Positions 1 to 11,556 of a stretch of 64,000 nucleotides of DNA are shown one piece after another. The notes beneath the pieces are model-generated. The model saw nothing but the letters and a program-made list of their open reading frames with translations, was not told where the DNA came from and made no database searches. This DNA is from Tenodera sinensis (lineage: Eukaryota > Arthropoda > Insecta > Mantodea > Mantidae), in contig CM060962.1 of NCBI GenBank assembly GCA_030765045.1, positions 209,485,636 to 209,549,635 of the forward strand. Reading direction: 5' to 3'. Position numbers and translations under genes: made by a program. The first letter of the stretch is position 1; the number at the start of each line of letters is the position of its first letter.

Positions 1-2090
1 AATAGAGAAATAAGCATTTGCAAGAATAGTGTGTATTAAGAGTGAGTATAGCTCTACATATATTTGCGAACAGTTTCTTCAAATTGAACTAAATTAAAAG
101 TCTGTATCGCAATGTGTTACGGGACTATCGCTTGGTGTATCTTCTAAGACTATGCACTTCGACTTTGTCGCCAAATATTGATAGACTTCTTAAACGTAAG
201 CAGTACCAAAGAAGTCACTTATGAATGGATGTTTATCGCATAAGATTGAAAGTGCTTTCGTAAATCAAATGCAGCGTACATATAACCAAACCGCCACTGT
301 AACACAATTGAGTGGCAAATTCCGCGTATAATGGAAGAAGGTAAATCCAACCTCCCCTCTCGCACACGTTGGATATTGCTGGTCAATCATCAGTTGAAAA
401 ACAGGGTAGCTAAAGCGAGCTACTGTAATGTAGGGGGGTTTCCTCTCTTCACACTTATGGACTATCGTTGGTCAGATCTGTTCTAGAAGATTCGCATTGG
501 GGAAAGGAGCCCTATGAAAATTTGCTACGGCTATATAAAGGTGTGATTCCTTAGTGGCGAGACGTTCAAGTGTTTGAGCACAGCGATGGGCACGAATGCT
601 ACGCCTGTCGAGCTCACAGCAATACATCCGTGGTAGGTACAAGAAGGATGCAGTTTCTCGCAAAATGACAACAGAAAGAAGAAAATGGCGATCTTATTTT
701 GTTGTTGCCTACAGATGAAAATCTTGTCAAGAAGCAAGTTAATCTACTGTTCACAACGAGAACACGAAGGTTTCAGCACCTTAATAAATATATTATATCT
801 GATAAATGATGAGCAGATATTTAGAGGATCTTTCCGACTGAAAGTGAATAAGTTCAATTACGTCTTAAGCATTATCAAAATAGGGGCGAGGACTAGATCA
901 TACAATAACAGCTAGAAAACCAATAACGCTTGCTGAAAAGCTTACAGTAACTTCAAACTGTTGTAAATATTTAATTCAATCTTTATATATTGCTTAGTTG
1001 TAAATAATTTCAATGATTATGTGAAATGCTTAGTTTTACAGTGATGTTTTTCTTTTTAATTTCTTGCATGAGGTATTAGTTATTACATATTCGTAAACAT
1101 TGGCTAATAAATAAGTGTTAAACATGCATACAAAACTATGCAAGGGATTAAAACTGATGAATAGAACAATCTTTGATTCAAAAAATATATATCCCAAGTA
1201 TGTAGATGACATAAAAACCAATTAACCCCTTTATTTATCCCCTCAAGAACAACGAAGTTAGACGATGTGCCAGGGTTTGCTGTGGCAAGAGTGTTTAGAT
1301 AGGAAACGGGCTTGTGTGACCGAATTCCGAATTTCTAATACCGAAACTATAATTAACTAGATAGAGCCGTGGTAGGATTGGGACAAAAACGGCAATATTA
1401 GATTTTTCATACTCTGTGTGACTGTTCACGTAATCCTCTTATTATGCCACTCAAACGTGCAACAAAAATCGTCAAATCCCATTATCAAGAGATCACAATG
1501 CCTGTAAATTCTCCGTGTTAAGGTAATTTTGAGAGGTGCACATGGGAAAGAGAAACAAGGTTAAATTTTAAACAGTGAAACATACTACAATCCTAAAATC
1601 AAAGCAGACGTTGCATAAATTGTCAAAGGATTGAGGCTGTCTCAAAAGCAGATACCATGTGTTTGTATAAATTCGCGACTGTTTTATGACAATAGGTTTT
1701 AATAGAGCTAGTTTGCTTCCCGCATTATGCCCTGAAAAGTATCGGAATATTCAAAGCCATGCTCATTTTATTCCGAATTTGTAAGCTAAAATATGCATTA
1801 AAATAGCTTTTTACGTCGTAATATTTAAATCATTTTTTTTTTTCAGACAAGTAAGACAACGATATTTGATTGACAAAAATTACATTTTATGTGATGAACG
1901 TCTATATAACTATTAAAAAAAGAGAAAAACCAGACAGGATGTAGGTATTTCAAGAACTGCAATTATATGAAATAATGTTGACGACCAAACTGTTGTGTAT
2001 AACTACACATACCATGGGTTGTTCTCTGCGGACACGTGAAAACATGGAATATTTTCACCCTAACAGGTCAATTAAGAATATAATATGTAT
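1..2090. other. AT-rich stretch, nothing assigned
   Basis: No ORF here resembles a known family. Open frames are short (up to 76 codons) and AT-driven. No tRNA-like or inverted-repeat structure was seen. Confidence 0.5.
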
Positions 2091-2460
2091 AAAAAAAACA
2101 CGCTGTCTTGTGCACTATAGTGAGTGTCTTGTTCTCATCATACACGCGCCGGCGCTTGACGTGTACACTGCGACTCAAGCGCTCTCGAATGTCTTGCGGA
2201 GTGACGCGAAGCGAGTGGGTGATGCGACGAAAAGCGCTCTTCCCCAAGCGAGGTCACGGCGTGCAATGAGTGCTGCAACTGTTCGAGTGAACTGTACGTA
2301 AGAAGAGGCAACGTCGTGCAACGAAAGTGAAGTGACAGTGAACATTGAACTCGCTCACATTGGTGAAGTGACAGTTTAAAAAGTGGATGAAGTGTGCTAT
2401 CTTTCCGGCTGCCTATTCATTTGGTCTTTTCATGCTGTTGAATAGTGTAGGTAACTCATT
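2091..2460 (+). promoter_or_regulatory. CpG-rich island-like tract, possible 5' exon or promoter
   Basis: Between about 2140 and 2340 the sequence is clearly richer in GC and CpG than its flanks, with many CGCG, GCG and CG dinucleotides. A run rich in GTGAAGTGACAG-like repeats follows. A donor-like TAG/GTAACT occurs near 2449, and another donor-like GTACGTAAG near 2294. Insect first exons and promoters often look like this. No coding match supports it, and an old GC-rich transposon or LTR is equally possible. Confidence 0.2.
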
Positions 2461-2914
2461 TTTGTGTTAGTTTATGCACACATTTACACAAAATTGTGCG
2501 ACTAGAAAGTGCCAACGATCGACGTGCATAGACCTTTCACGCAACGCAGTTATTAGCGAAGCTACTTGCAGAAAATACCAAGAATTCTCGAGGATAATCG
2601 CCACTACCTGAATTTTGTTGACGTAAATATGTAACTTATAAATTGAACATTTTTAAAAATAAAATGACATGACAAAAATTACCCAAACAGATTTATTAAA
2701 AGTGTACAGAAGTATAAATGAATTTATTACTTTGTATAACTATACACATGAAGATAGTTTAGAAATTAGTCAATACCATATATTTACTCCTTGTTTTAAG
2801 AATCTGGACAGATAGGTAAGAAAATTGTTTTGAAGTAGCTCTTACAAAACTAGCATTAACCCTTGAGTCTTCATAGCGAATGCAGAGAACCTCACACCGT
2901 GACAGAACAAGGAC

Positions 2915-3100
2915 CTAAGCCCGCCTCTGTGGCATAGAGAGTTTCCGACTTTGAATCATGGCCAGGGTGAGCAATCGGGATAAGAATCTTTTCTGGGGGT
3001 TTTCCATTCTGAGAAGACTCTAGGGACCCCGGGCTCTTTTGAGCATCATTTCACCCATTTCATTCATGGTTCGATATGACTTACCAGGTTATAGGGCGTT
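2915..3100 (+). mobile_element. tRNA-derived SINE, family 4, partial copy
   Basis: The tract matches the copies at 40992-41254 (plus) and 11353-11556 (minus). Shared blocks include the GAGAAGAC motif, the GGGCTCTTTTGAGCATCATT block and the TTTCACCCATTTCATTCAT tail with its CGATATGAC motif. The region that would hold the B box is deleted, so the copy is internally damaged. No duplication was recognised at its borders. Confidence 0.65.
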
Positions 3101-3540
3101 ATAACACTATATACTAAATGTAAATGCAAGAAAGTAAATAAAAGGACGTAAAGGGCAAGAAAAAGACAATAGCGTAAAATCGAAAACAAAAATGCGTTAA
3201 TAAATATGCATTTTCATAATCTGGGACGATAAGGCTTTATTACACACTAGCAATATTAAGATGCAACAATTATAAGATGCGATGTTATGGAATCCGTGTG
3301 TTGATAATTCAGCATCCAAAGTTTGTAACGGAAACGCACTTCCTTTGTCTGTTGAGGTATACCTACGCAGCATCTGATCTCACGTGTGTTCTTTCTGGGT
3401 GGTCACGACTACATGGGATCGATCGCATGCGTACTCCTATTTGCATTAATAATTGCGCAGCTGACTATTATAGAGTCATAACTACGAAACATTAGCATTA
3501 GCAATGCCCGTAAGGGTGATTATGGGACCAGAGGGATTAG

Positions 3541-3580
3541 TATAAATAGAGCCAGGCATGCGCACAACAGTTAATTCTCC
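3541..3580 (+). promoter_or_regulatory. TATA-box core promoter candidate
   Basis: A TATAAATAG box lies at 3541-3549, and an ACAGTTA initiator-like motif follows about 25-30 bases downstream. This spacing fits an RNA polymerase II core promoter of a gene or an LTR. No downstream coding sequence was recognised, so this is only a motif-level call. Confidence 0.2.
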
Positions 3581-3599
3581 AGCTTCCATGCCAGCGGAT

Positions 3600-4513
3600 G
3601 TACATACTTGTTGCAAAGTGGTGCCGAACTGCCTTACTGTCTTCCCGACCAATAACCAAAATAATTATTCCGCAACAGTTAACAATTCATAACTCTAGTA
3701 TAGAGGAAACAACTTATTGAAGTACCCCAAAAACCAAGTAACATTTTCCCGCATTATGGCGCGGTCTGGTTATATTTGGTGATATTCCATCTGTTAGTTC
3801 GCATTAATACTGCCAACTGTTAGTAAAATATAGCTCGGCCATAGTGTTATTGCATCCATTATGTTTCCACAGAAGCCCTTGTTTATGAACCCGTTGTAGA
3901 GAAGCCAACCGATTGATTTTAAAACAAGGTTCTGCTTAGACGCCGTATTTAATTGACTAACTAATCTGTGGACGCCGTTGTATTGCTCGTGTGTGCGTGG
4001 TTTTGTCCGAACTGTTTTAGAGCAGCTATAGTTATTGTTGTTGCTTTTGTGTTCGCAACACAGTAGTGCATTACATATATATATATTAAGTGATTTTATC
4101 CAAAAGTGTTACTACAGAACAAGATTTGCCGGACGTGTGGAGATCCATCATGTGTTGTGTGGCAACGATGTTCAAGCATTATTATCGTTTGAAAGCATGC
4201 TACTTTAACCCTTTGATATTTGAGGTTAGAAATAATGCTGTTATTATGTCTGTTGGCAGTAGTGCTTTTTGGTGAAATGTCGATTGCAGTTTAGTGTAAT
4301 GTTGGCCATATCGAGTTTTTGGGAACTGCCGATAAGCGGTTTCTCCTATAAGTATTTAACTTGATGTGGGTGTTGACTAGAAATCGGCATACGAAGAGTT
4401 TTCCAAAATATTTTAAGTCAGTAAATTATAAATATATGAGGTTAAGTTTCGGCAGATAGTATGAAAGTATTGGCTCCCACACAAAGAAGGTAGTAAAAAT
4501 TAACGTTAGAATA
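3600..4513. other. AT-rich stretch, nothing assigned
   Basis: There are short open frames only and no family match. A short TA microsatellite lies near 4074-4086. Confidence 0.5.
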
Positions 4514-4648
4514 GACGTAGCGCGGTTGGTAGAGCACCTGCCTGCTGTGCAAAGGGTCCTGGGTTCGATTCCCGGCGGGGGGGGGGAGATAGGAATTTTA
4601 TTCCAGCCAGGATTATTCCTCATCCTTCCCTGAGTCTGGAAGTATAAT
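4514..4648 (+). mobile_element. tRNA-derived SINE, family 1
   Basis: The head is tRNA-like, with an A-box-like TGGTAGAGCACCTGCC and a B box GGGTTCGATTCCCGG. A conserved body follows (CCAGGATTATTCCTCATCCTTCCCTGAG). The same head and body occur in reverse orientation at 21916-22125, which confirms a dispersed family. A G-run of about 11 sits right after the B box. The element abuts the family 2 SINE that begins at 4651. Confidence 0.75.
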
Positions 4649-4650
4649 GG

Positions 4651-5025
4651 CGGCGCCGTGGCTGAGTGGTTAGACCGCTCGCCTACCACCTAGCCGGGAC
4701 CCACATGTGGTATTCGTGGTGGACGAAGCGGCGTCTGGGCGGGTTTTCTCCGGGTTCTCCGGTTTCCCCCGCCATTAATTCCACCAATTGCTCCATTATC
4801 ACACTTCCAATCATCCATTTCGCCTGCACTTCATATCATCCACTTCCTCACCATCATACCTGGTGCTTAGCTGACCACCTGCTTCCAGGTCTTCACACTG
4901 TCCGGTCCAGAGGTTCCTGTGCTCCCTGACAGGCGTCTGACCCTAGGCACTGGCTTGTAAGTCGTAGGGGGTGTAAGTCCTACATAAGGGGAGGGTAATC
5001 AGCGAAAGAAGAATAAGAATAAACC
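4651..5025 (+). mobile_element. tRNA-derived SINE, family 2, B box deleted
   Basis: This is the same family as 55440-55685. They share the GGCGCCGTGG head with GAGTGGTTAG, the CGCCTACCACCT block, and a GTGGTATTCGTGGTGGACGA body followed by the GGTTTTCTCCGG pyrimidine-rich part. Between ACCACCT and GGACCC this copy lacks about 18 bases that contain the B box GGTTCGATCCC in the 55-kb copy. The 3' part is longer and ends in an A-rich AAGAATAAGAATAAA tail. Without the B box, internal Pol III transcription is unlikely. Confidence 0.75.
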
Positions 5026-6294
5026 ATTCTATCTGTATTTATAATGTTGCAATATAAAATGGAGCAAATGTGTGATTTTCAGGGCCAAATAGAGCATTGT
5101 GGGTGAGGAATTGGGTTTACAGTGAAACAAAATAAAGGAAAGAATATTTCGAATTTCTACATAAGGCAAAAAGTGACTTTTGAACACGTTAGGTATAACA
5201 ATATTTTGTTAAATCCTAGTTGCTATACTTCACTGTTGCTTTATAGCTTGTGCATGGTTTTCCCCCTCAAAATTCTAGGAAGAATTTTATGTTGCATATT
5301 TAATTGCAGGATTTTTAACGAAATTCATTCTAGCGCGGGATACCCTCGCAAACAGAAATAAAGGGGGGGCGAGGGAAAATAAAGATAGCAGAGAAAAACA
5401 TTGTTCATCTCTCCAAGGAATATTAAACCAATTTTTCTCACAAAGCGGTGAATGCATGGAAAAACTAAGCTACTCTGGCATTGTTAAGGACTAAGTTGAA
5501 TCTTGTCTTGAAGAAACTTTAAAAAGTAAGATAAAAGGGTTGTTAATGTTTGTTTTCTCTTTTGTTGTGATTTATGTGTCAGATTGACATTTATTATCAA
5601 AGACGAATTTTAATTTTTGTTGCAGGTTGGGCTAAAGGCCACAAGCCTCGGCCGACGTTTTAATAAACGCACTGGGTGTCAGCGCGGTTAAAGCTCAGTT
5701 TTACCCCTCTGCCGCTTTACGTTTGTCCAGGTAAAATGAGTTGTAGATCGGTTTTTTGTTTTTTGTTTCTTCTTTCTTCTTTCTCTGTCTCTCTCTTTCT
5801 TGTAACGAGCCCACCATCCGGATACGCGTTCCAAGAATTCCGATTAAATAGTACCGGTAATTCCAGTTATAGCCTCTTGCTGGAAATGTAGGCATTTTTC
5901 TTGGTTGTTAAAAAGTGGGGTAATTTGTACAGGTACTGTAGGACACCTATAATCAGGTTGTTTTTTTCCGGTATTGTCATAATATACACGTTCATTAGTG
6001 TAAAGCACTAACACATTCAAAAATCATACATTCGTTTCAAAATTGAAAATTCTACTTTCTTTTTATGACGAGATGCACAACTGATGTATTTCGTAACATT
6101 TATAGATGCATTTTGAACTCTATATTTACATTAACCTTGTAATGCATTTATTACTTTTAAAATGTTGTGTGACTAGCTTTATCAACGTGTTTTCAAATGT
6201 TCAGCGTGACTTTCGATGGTTTCTTTAATTTATATAAGGCGAGTTGGAAAACTGTCTAAATAACCAAGAGTATATTCATTTGTCATTAGAATTA
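5026..6294. other. AT-rich stretch, nothing assigned
   Basis: No recognisable gene. Short ORFs near 5676-5895 lie on a TC/GA-rich tract (5770-5800) and look like composition artefacts. Confidence 0.45.
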
Positions 6295-6631
6295 TACAGG
6301 TGGAAGTGAAATGATCTGCCAGACTTTAACAGCGAATTTCTCATGTTGTGAATAACAAGAAAGTCTAATACCAAAATGTTGAAAAGTTTATAGTTTTCTA
6401 GAAAAAAGTATTTTTATCAAAAAAAATTTATCATCACCTGGCTGAATTATTATTGATTGAAGGTTCTTGATTTATGGCTATATTCATAGAAAATTGAATA
6501 AATTACAATAGATTCAACGGGTTTTGTATAAATTAAATTTAAAAAAAACCGTTTAATCTATTGAAATACGCCAAAGGAAGAAGTTGATAAAAATATTTTT
6601 ATCTGACAGATCATTTCACTTCCATCCTGTA
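6295..6631. mobile_element. mariner-type MITE with TA duplication
   Basis: The ends form an inverted repeat of about 30 bases. The left end begins TACAGGTGGAAGTGAAATGA and the right end, read in reverse complement, begins TACAGGATGGAAGTGAAATG. One indel and one mismatch (GATCTGCCAGA / GATCTGTCAGA) separate the arms. Each end is flanked by TA, the mariner/Tc1 target duplication. The 337-bp interior is AT-rich with no transposase, so it is a non-autonomous element. Confidence 0.75.
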
Positions 6632-9125
6632 TAATCCAAATTTGGAATGCTTATTTTATCCTATTTTTTTCTGTACCTTAAAGTGGACTTCATGAAGTTT
6701 TTTCTTTCTTTGAGTTACTTTTGCCTAAAATCTTGTTCAATACCCAGCATTTCTAGGTTTTGAAACTTTTTTCATGATTCTGCTGCAGATTCAGCTTTAA
6801 ATTGCTGATTTACTTCCACTTGTTTTCACATGCAGTGATTTTAACCTCTCAAATAATATAACTGCTAATTAAGACGGTTAAAATTAAATAATGTACACAT
6901 TTGTGTTGAATTTTCTGATATAAAATTAATTAAATTTAACATACATATTTACCACAAAAGTAAAATGTTCCATGGACTTGGTTTTGGTTGCAACTGTTGT
7001 TGTGCAGTATTAGGCGCACTCTTGTTAATTGAGATCTTATGTATTTTGAAATATTCAGCACAACTAATGCAAGTTGTGCAGAAAATGTTTCTCTGTAGTA
7101 ACAAGTTTCGAATCTTCTGATTGTTAAATCGGTGTTTTTAAAGCTTAGTTTTGAAATTAGCTCAGGCTTACCTGGTTCTTGTTAAGTTCAAAGTCGAACA
7201 CATTTTGTATATTTTAAATTAAATTTGATATTGACGCATCTGGAATACTTGAAACATCCGAGAACGCTGAAAATTTGAAATTTAATCCCACAGTGGGACA
7301 CAAAACACGGATCTTTGGCATCCGTACGGACTACCACGACAAGGAATTCGAACCTGTACCGAACTTCTCTATTTCATTGTACATCCATTAAAGTGCTATA
7401 GTATGTTTTTATTTCTGGGTGTCTAGTTTACCACACAACTGTTTAATAACTGTTCCTTAATCTAAGGTTCATCGTTCGAGTCCTGCCACAGCATTAAAGT
7501 TTCGAAAAGAGATTCATCTTTCCCATCTTAACCCACCCAGTAATACTATCAGAAAACAATGTTATTCTCTGGTTTTATATGCATATTTTAAAATAGAGAT
7601 ACAACTTAAATACAAGGACAACCGCTTTCGAACGGGCTAAGCTGTTTATTTAATTAAAATAGTAAAATTCAATTGTTCCTTTAATGTTTCGTAACAGACT
7701 TGAAGTTTCTATATATTTAGTTATTTTATTTAGTTATCGCCCGTTGCAGATTTCATAATAACGTGAAAGATTGCCCAATATATAAAACTATATATTATTA
7801 ATGGTTTCTAGAGCTGTTTTCGTGAGAAATTAGATTGAAATGCTATTTTCGTCTTCATAATGAATACAACCAGCAGTGGTATAAATAATTATGCAATATG
7901 TTGTGCCATTGTGTAATGAAGCAATATAAAGAACTGTATTTCGAATAGTATTTTAAGGAAAATGTGAAGAAAACTGCGAACAAGGTGTAAAATAGAAGAA
8001 ATGACTACTCATTTGAAGGTCATACGTGGGACATTTAGGTGACAAGCGAGTCGAGTCCACCTTTGATTTTGGCATTTTTTCACCTTGCACTCAGTAAGTG
8101 AATTTGTTTAGCTAGCAATGCAAGTAAGAGTATATACAGCCCACGCGATGTACCATTAGCAATCGTGACCACTTGATAAGCAGTTTACAGCGCTTGTGTA
8201 TTGCGGGAAGCACGATATCCCAATGAAATATGTAGCTTTTGTAGGTCATTTGCAGATTCTAAAAGAGAAAGGCTCAACTGTCTGAAAAACCTTGACTTTG
8301 AACCTGGTAATGGATATTGTAACAGCCTGTGGGAAGGTGAACGAAAGAGTTCGACAACAGTGAAGGTCAGCAAGTACTGAAAATGAGTACGTTAGCGAGT
8401 ATAGCATTGCATGCAGGCAAACCGTTTATTACTTATTGCGTTGGCGTCATTGCGTTAAATGTTGATATTTTCACTTTATCTCCCTCCATCTCTCTTTTCC
8501 CTCTCTCCATTTGTTTTCCCACTTTAACCCCTCCATCACCATCTTCTCCTATGCAATTTACGTGTCTTATGCTGATTTGGAAAGGTACCTAAAGGTAGTC
8601 AAGCTTGTGTTTACAATACGACTGGTACAGATTTATGTAAACTTGGGTGCAAACTTCACAGTTATGTAAGATTTCCAAGTCTACTCAGCTTACCCTGTAT
8701 CACAATTATCTAGTACTAGCTTAAAACAAAAAATTGAATCAATTGAGCGGCATTGAAACAAAGGAGTCCGAAATAGCCCCTCTTTATGAACTCTGCTGAT
8801 TGGTATTAACTGGTTAGCCCAATGTAATATGTCTCTTGTAGAGGGACGGATGGTTGAGAAATGAATTGCCTACAAATAAATAAAATAGGAATATTGCATT
8901 TCGATACCTAGGTTATTGCATCGGGACATATATTCAGGCTGAGTATATATTTTCATAAAAACACACGCTTTTCACAAACAGTTACAACTATTACAATAGT
9001 TAATTTAATACCTATACAAAAGAAAAATTTAGACGTTAGATAAGAGGCGGAAACGCAGGTGTAAAGGTGTAACGAAAGAGATATAAATTACTAACTTCTA
9101 CCATATTGGTTATTAGTTCTGCTGT
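6632..9125. other. AT-rich stretch with one possible SINE scrap
   Basis: No coding family was recognised. A B-box-like GTTCGAGTCC followed by GCCACAGCATTAAAG lies at 7463-7496. It loosely resembles the tRNA-like head at 31064-31134 and may be a degraded SINE. The rest shows nothing. Confidence 0.35.
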
Positions 9126-9290
9126 TCTTATTTTTTCTCTTGCAATACTATATGGCAAGTCCCAGATATATTGGTTTAAACAAATCTTCCACAAATGACT
9201 GCCAATGTTTTTCCTTGTATGTTCCGGTAATTTTGCAAATTACTTTCCCTTTCAGTAAATAGTTATTCATAAGTGAGTGAAACAGTGACA
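9126..9290 (-). pseudogene. LINE ORF2 fragment, linker after the endonuclease
   Basis: Read on the minus strand, this encodes KEKHWQSFVEDL and, in an adjacent frame, WDLPYSIAREKI. In ORF2 of R1/I/Jockey-type non-LTR retrotransposons this pair lies between the APE-type endonuclease and the reverse transcriptase. It continues the endonuclease remnant at 9820-10700, and the mariner fragment at about 9300-9817 separates the two. It has at least one frameshift. No RT core follows at lower coordinates, so the LINE is truncated. Confidence 0.6.
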
Positions 9291-9299
9291 GAGTGAAGT

Positions 9300-9817
9300 T
9301 TAACAAGTCATATACGCGACAGATCATGGTAATTGTGGCATTAGAGAGAGAAACTCCCAAGTTTTTTTTTTCGTTTGTTTTTAATAACGAAAGCCCTTGC
9401 TGGGTTGCCATGATTTATCAATAGTGACTCACTGTTGGATGGGACGCACTCGACAAGAAGGCATTCCCGAGTACTACGATCACCGAATTGAATTCCGAGT
9501 GACTTTTTCCTGTCGGGATTTGTGAAGGACATTGTCTACGTGCCTTCGCTGTCCGCTAATGTTGAGGAACTCCGCCACCGGATGACAGTTGCCTATCGTC
9601 AACCGTGACGAGCGGAGCGTGGATTAGTGCATCGATATTTGATATATGTACATATAAGCAAGGGTGGACACTTGAGCACTTGTAAGGCGTGGCAAGTAAG
9701 CATCAAAACTTGTGTAGAGTTCCTCTCTCTTTTAGTGTAAAATGCTTCGTTACCCGTTGCATAGTTAAGTTGTCATCAATTTTTAAAATGTTTCACGGAC
9801 TTCTGAATAACCCTGTA
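9300..9817 (+). pseudogene. mariner/Tc1-superfamily transposase C-terminal fragment with right TIR
   Basis: The plus strand encodes, around 9480-9600, a peptide with PSDFFLSGFVKDIVYVPSL followed by VEELRHRM. In the mariner-like transposases common in insects this is the block after the last catalytic Asp (consensus-like TPLDFFLWG, then the KD.VY.PP motif). A degraded YRIDVCR-like tail follows near 9625-9690. After the stop, TTTCACGGACTTCTGAATAA leads to CCCTGTA at 9817, next to TA, a typical mariner right end. The N-terminal catalytic part and left TIR are missing. The fragment sits inside a LINE remnant on the opposite strand, so it inserted after the LINE. The left boundary is uncertain. 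Confidence 0.6.
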
Positions 9818-9819
9818 TA

Positions 9820-10700
9820 ATTGTTTTCTGATATATTCTGTGTAGTTCTCTGGTTAATGGTATCCGTCCAAATTTCTCCCGAAATTCTTTTGGTTTCATT
9901 TTAGTTTTTGCATCTCCATCTATTGGATATCCTTGGTAGCCCAGATTTAAATTTTTAAACTTTTCTCTCATGTTTCCAATTTGCGGACTTAGAATTAAAT
10001 GACCAATCACCTCTGCTTTCATTATTTATATTTCTTCTAATTGTGTCGTCATTAAGGTATATAATATTATGATCACTTGTTGTCAAACATTGACCCACTT
10101 TCCAGTTATGGTACTGAATTTTTGTTACTGAACATAAAGTAATATTTATATTTTCGATAGCTCCCGTTCTATTGTGAAAAGTGTGTGAGTTATTTTGGCT
10201 AAGTATAACAAGCCCTATCACTTGTATTCCTACTAAACCAATATTCGGATTTTACGTTGCAGTAGGCTAAATGTAGTGCATATGTATCTTTATCTTTCAA
10301 GTGAATTTGTTTTAATTTTAGTGAAATGGTTCTATACACAAACTATACTGAAAGTAGTAATTGGTCAAAATAAATTTTCATATTTATGTGTATTTTCTAA
10401 ACAGTTTATATGTGTGTACAAAAATTGTGATATATTCACAACCTGTAAATTTGGATTAATGACTACTATGGCAGCCATTTTATTATTTCCTACAAGAAAT
10501 TGCATATGCGGACGTTACCATATATGGCTCCTATTTGCAGATATCAAGATACAGGTCCTCAATTTCCGTAGCTGGTACATAGCGTGCTTGCTTCTTTGTC
10601 CATTTATTTTTGCAATTCTAATATATTCGTCCATTTCTTATCTTTTTATAAACCTTAATCTAAAAACAGTGCTCCTGAATCTGAAAAAAAATTGGCTGTA
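9820..10700 (-). pseudogene. non-LTR retrotransposon APE-type endonuclease remnant
   Basis: Minus-strand translation gives, in order, an N-terminal stretch with NGQRSKHAMYQLRKL (about 10640-10600), AAIVVINPNLQVVNISQF (about 10470-10420), then HTFHNRTGAIENINITLCS and WKVGQCLTTSDHNIIYL (about 10180-10070). TSDH is the conserved catalytic Asp-His site of APE-type endonucleases, and HTF...NI.ITL.S is the preceding conserved block. Downstream is a degraded FN...ANW motif. Stops and frame changes are frequent, so it is dead. The order and motifs fit the I/R1/LOA/Jockey group, and I cannot choose among them. Its natural continuation is at 9126-9290. Confidence 0.7.
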
Positions 10701-11049
10701 TTACCATTAACCTAAGAATTCACATTTCTGTCAAATGTCATGAATCTATCTGCATCTGTGCATTTGTAGTTTATTTTCCTTTGGTGCTTACCATATGTTT
10801 TTTGTGTCTTTTTGTGGAATTTAATTGTGTAACTACACTGCTTACTACATTATCTAATTGCCAGAGTTGTGTTGTTTGTGTGTGTACCGTTACTGTTGAC
10901 TTAAGGAACGGAGTTTGTATTTATTATTACTACGTCTATGTTTTTACTGTTACCTACAGCATTAACATTCAGATGAGCCACAATATTTGTCAGCTTTTGC
11001 TCCGAATAAGACGAGGAAACGATGTCTGATATAATGCTGCTGTCTTGGG

Positions 11050-11095
11050 GTCAGTGAGGCCAGCGCCTAACCAACTGAGCCACCCAGACCGTCAG
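11050..11095 (-). mobile_element. tRNA-derived SINE, family 3, head fragment
   Basis: The reverse complement gives GGTCTGGGTGGCTCAGTTGG and TTAGGCGCTGGCCT, identical in type to the heads at 16897 and 23068. Only the A-box half (about 45 bp) is present, with no body or tail. Confidence 0.7.
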
Positions 11096-11352
11096 GAACC
11101 CAGCGCTGCAAGCGCTAGCAAACTGACGAACCGAATATTTGGATGATATCCGTTTGATATAATGCCTATTTAATTTTATTGCACATTAGCCTTGTGATTA
11201 AAAGAGCTTAAATAAATGGACTATTCTTAACCGTACTGGCTTTGTTGACTTAATTCAAACTTCACGGTTTTCAACGAGTAAGAATATGCCCAACTGTGGC
11301 TGCTTTAATCTCCACCATGTTCTGAAATACGTAAGCAACTTAACACTTTACG

Positions 11353-11556
11353 CTTAACGTAGTTTCACCTGGTAGGTCGGACCATGAGTGGGTGAAATGA
11401 GGCTCGAATGAGCCCGGAGTCCGTAGAGCATAAAGTTACCCGGCATTCGTGTTCTCAGGATAAGGGAAAACCCCGGATAATTCACCCTAACCGAGATTCG
11501 AACTCGGGACCTCTTGACTGTGAGACAGACACGCTACCTCAACACCACAGAGATGG
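11353..11556 (-). mobile_element. tRNA-derived SINE, family 4
   Basis: Minus-strand copy of the 40992-41254 element. It carries, in reverse, the tRNA head with GTAGCGTGTCTG, the B box GAGTTCGAATCTCG, the GGGTGAATTATCCGGGG motif and the tail block with TTTCACCCACT. Both Pol III boxes can be recognised. A poly(A) is not evident at its low-coordinate end. Confidence 0.75.

Noticed and set aside
10276..10710. 144-codon plus-strand ORF with many hydrophobic residues
   Set aside because: It is antisense to the LINE endonuclease remnant, whose motifs are clear on the minus strand.
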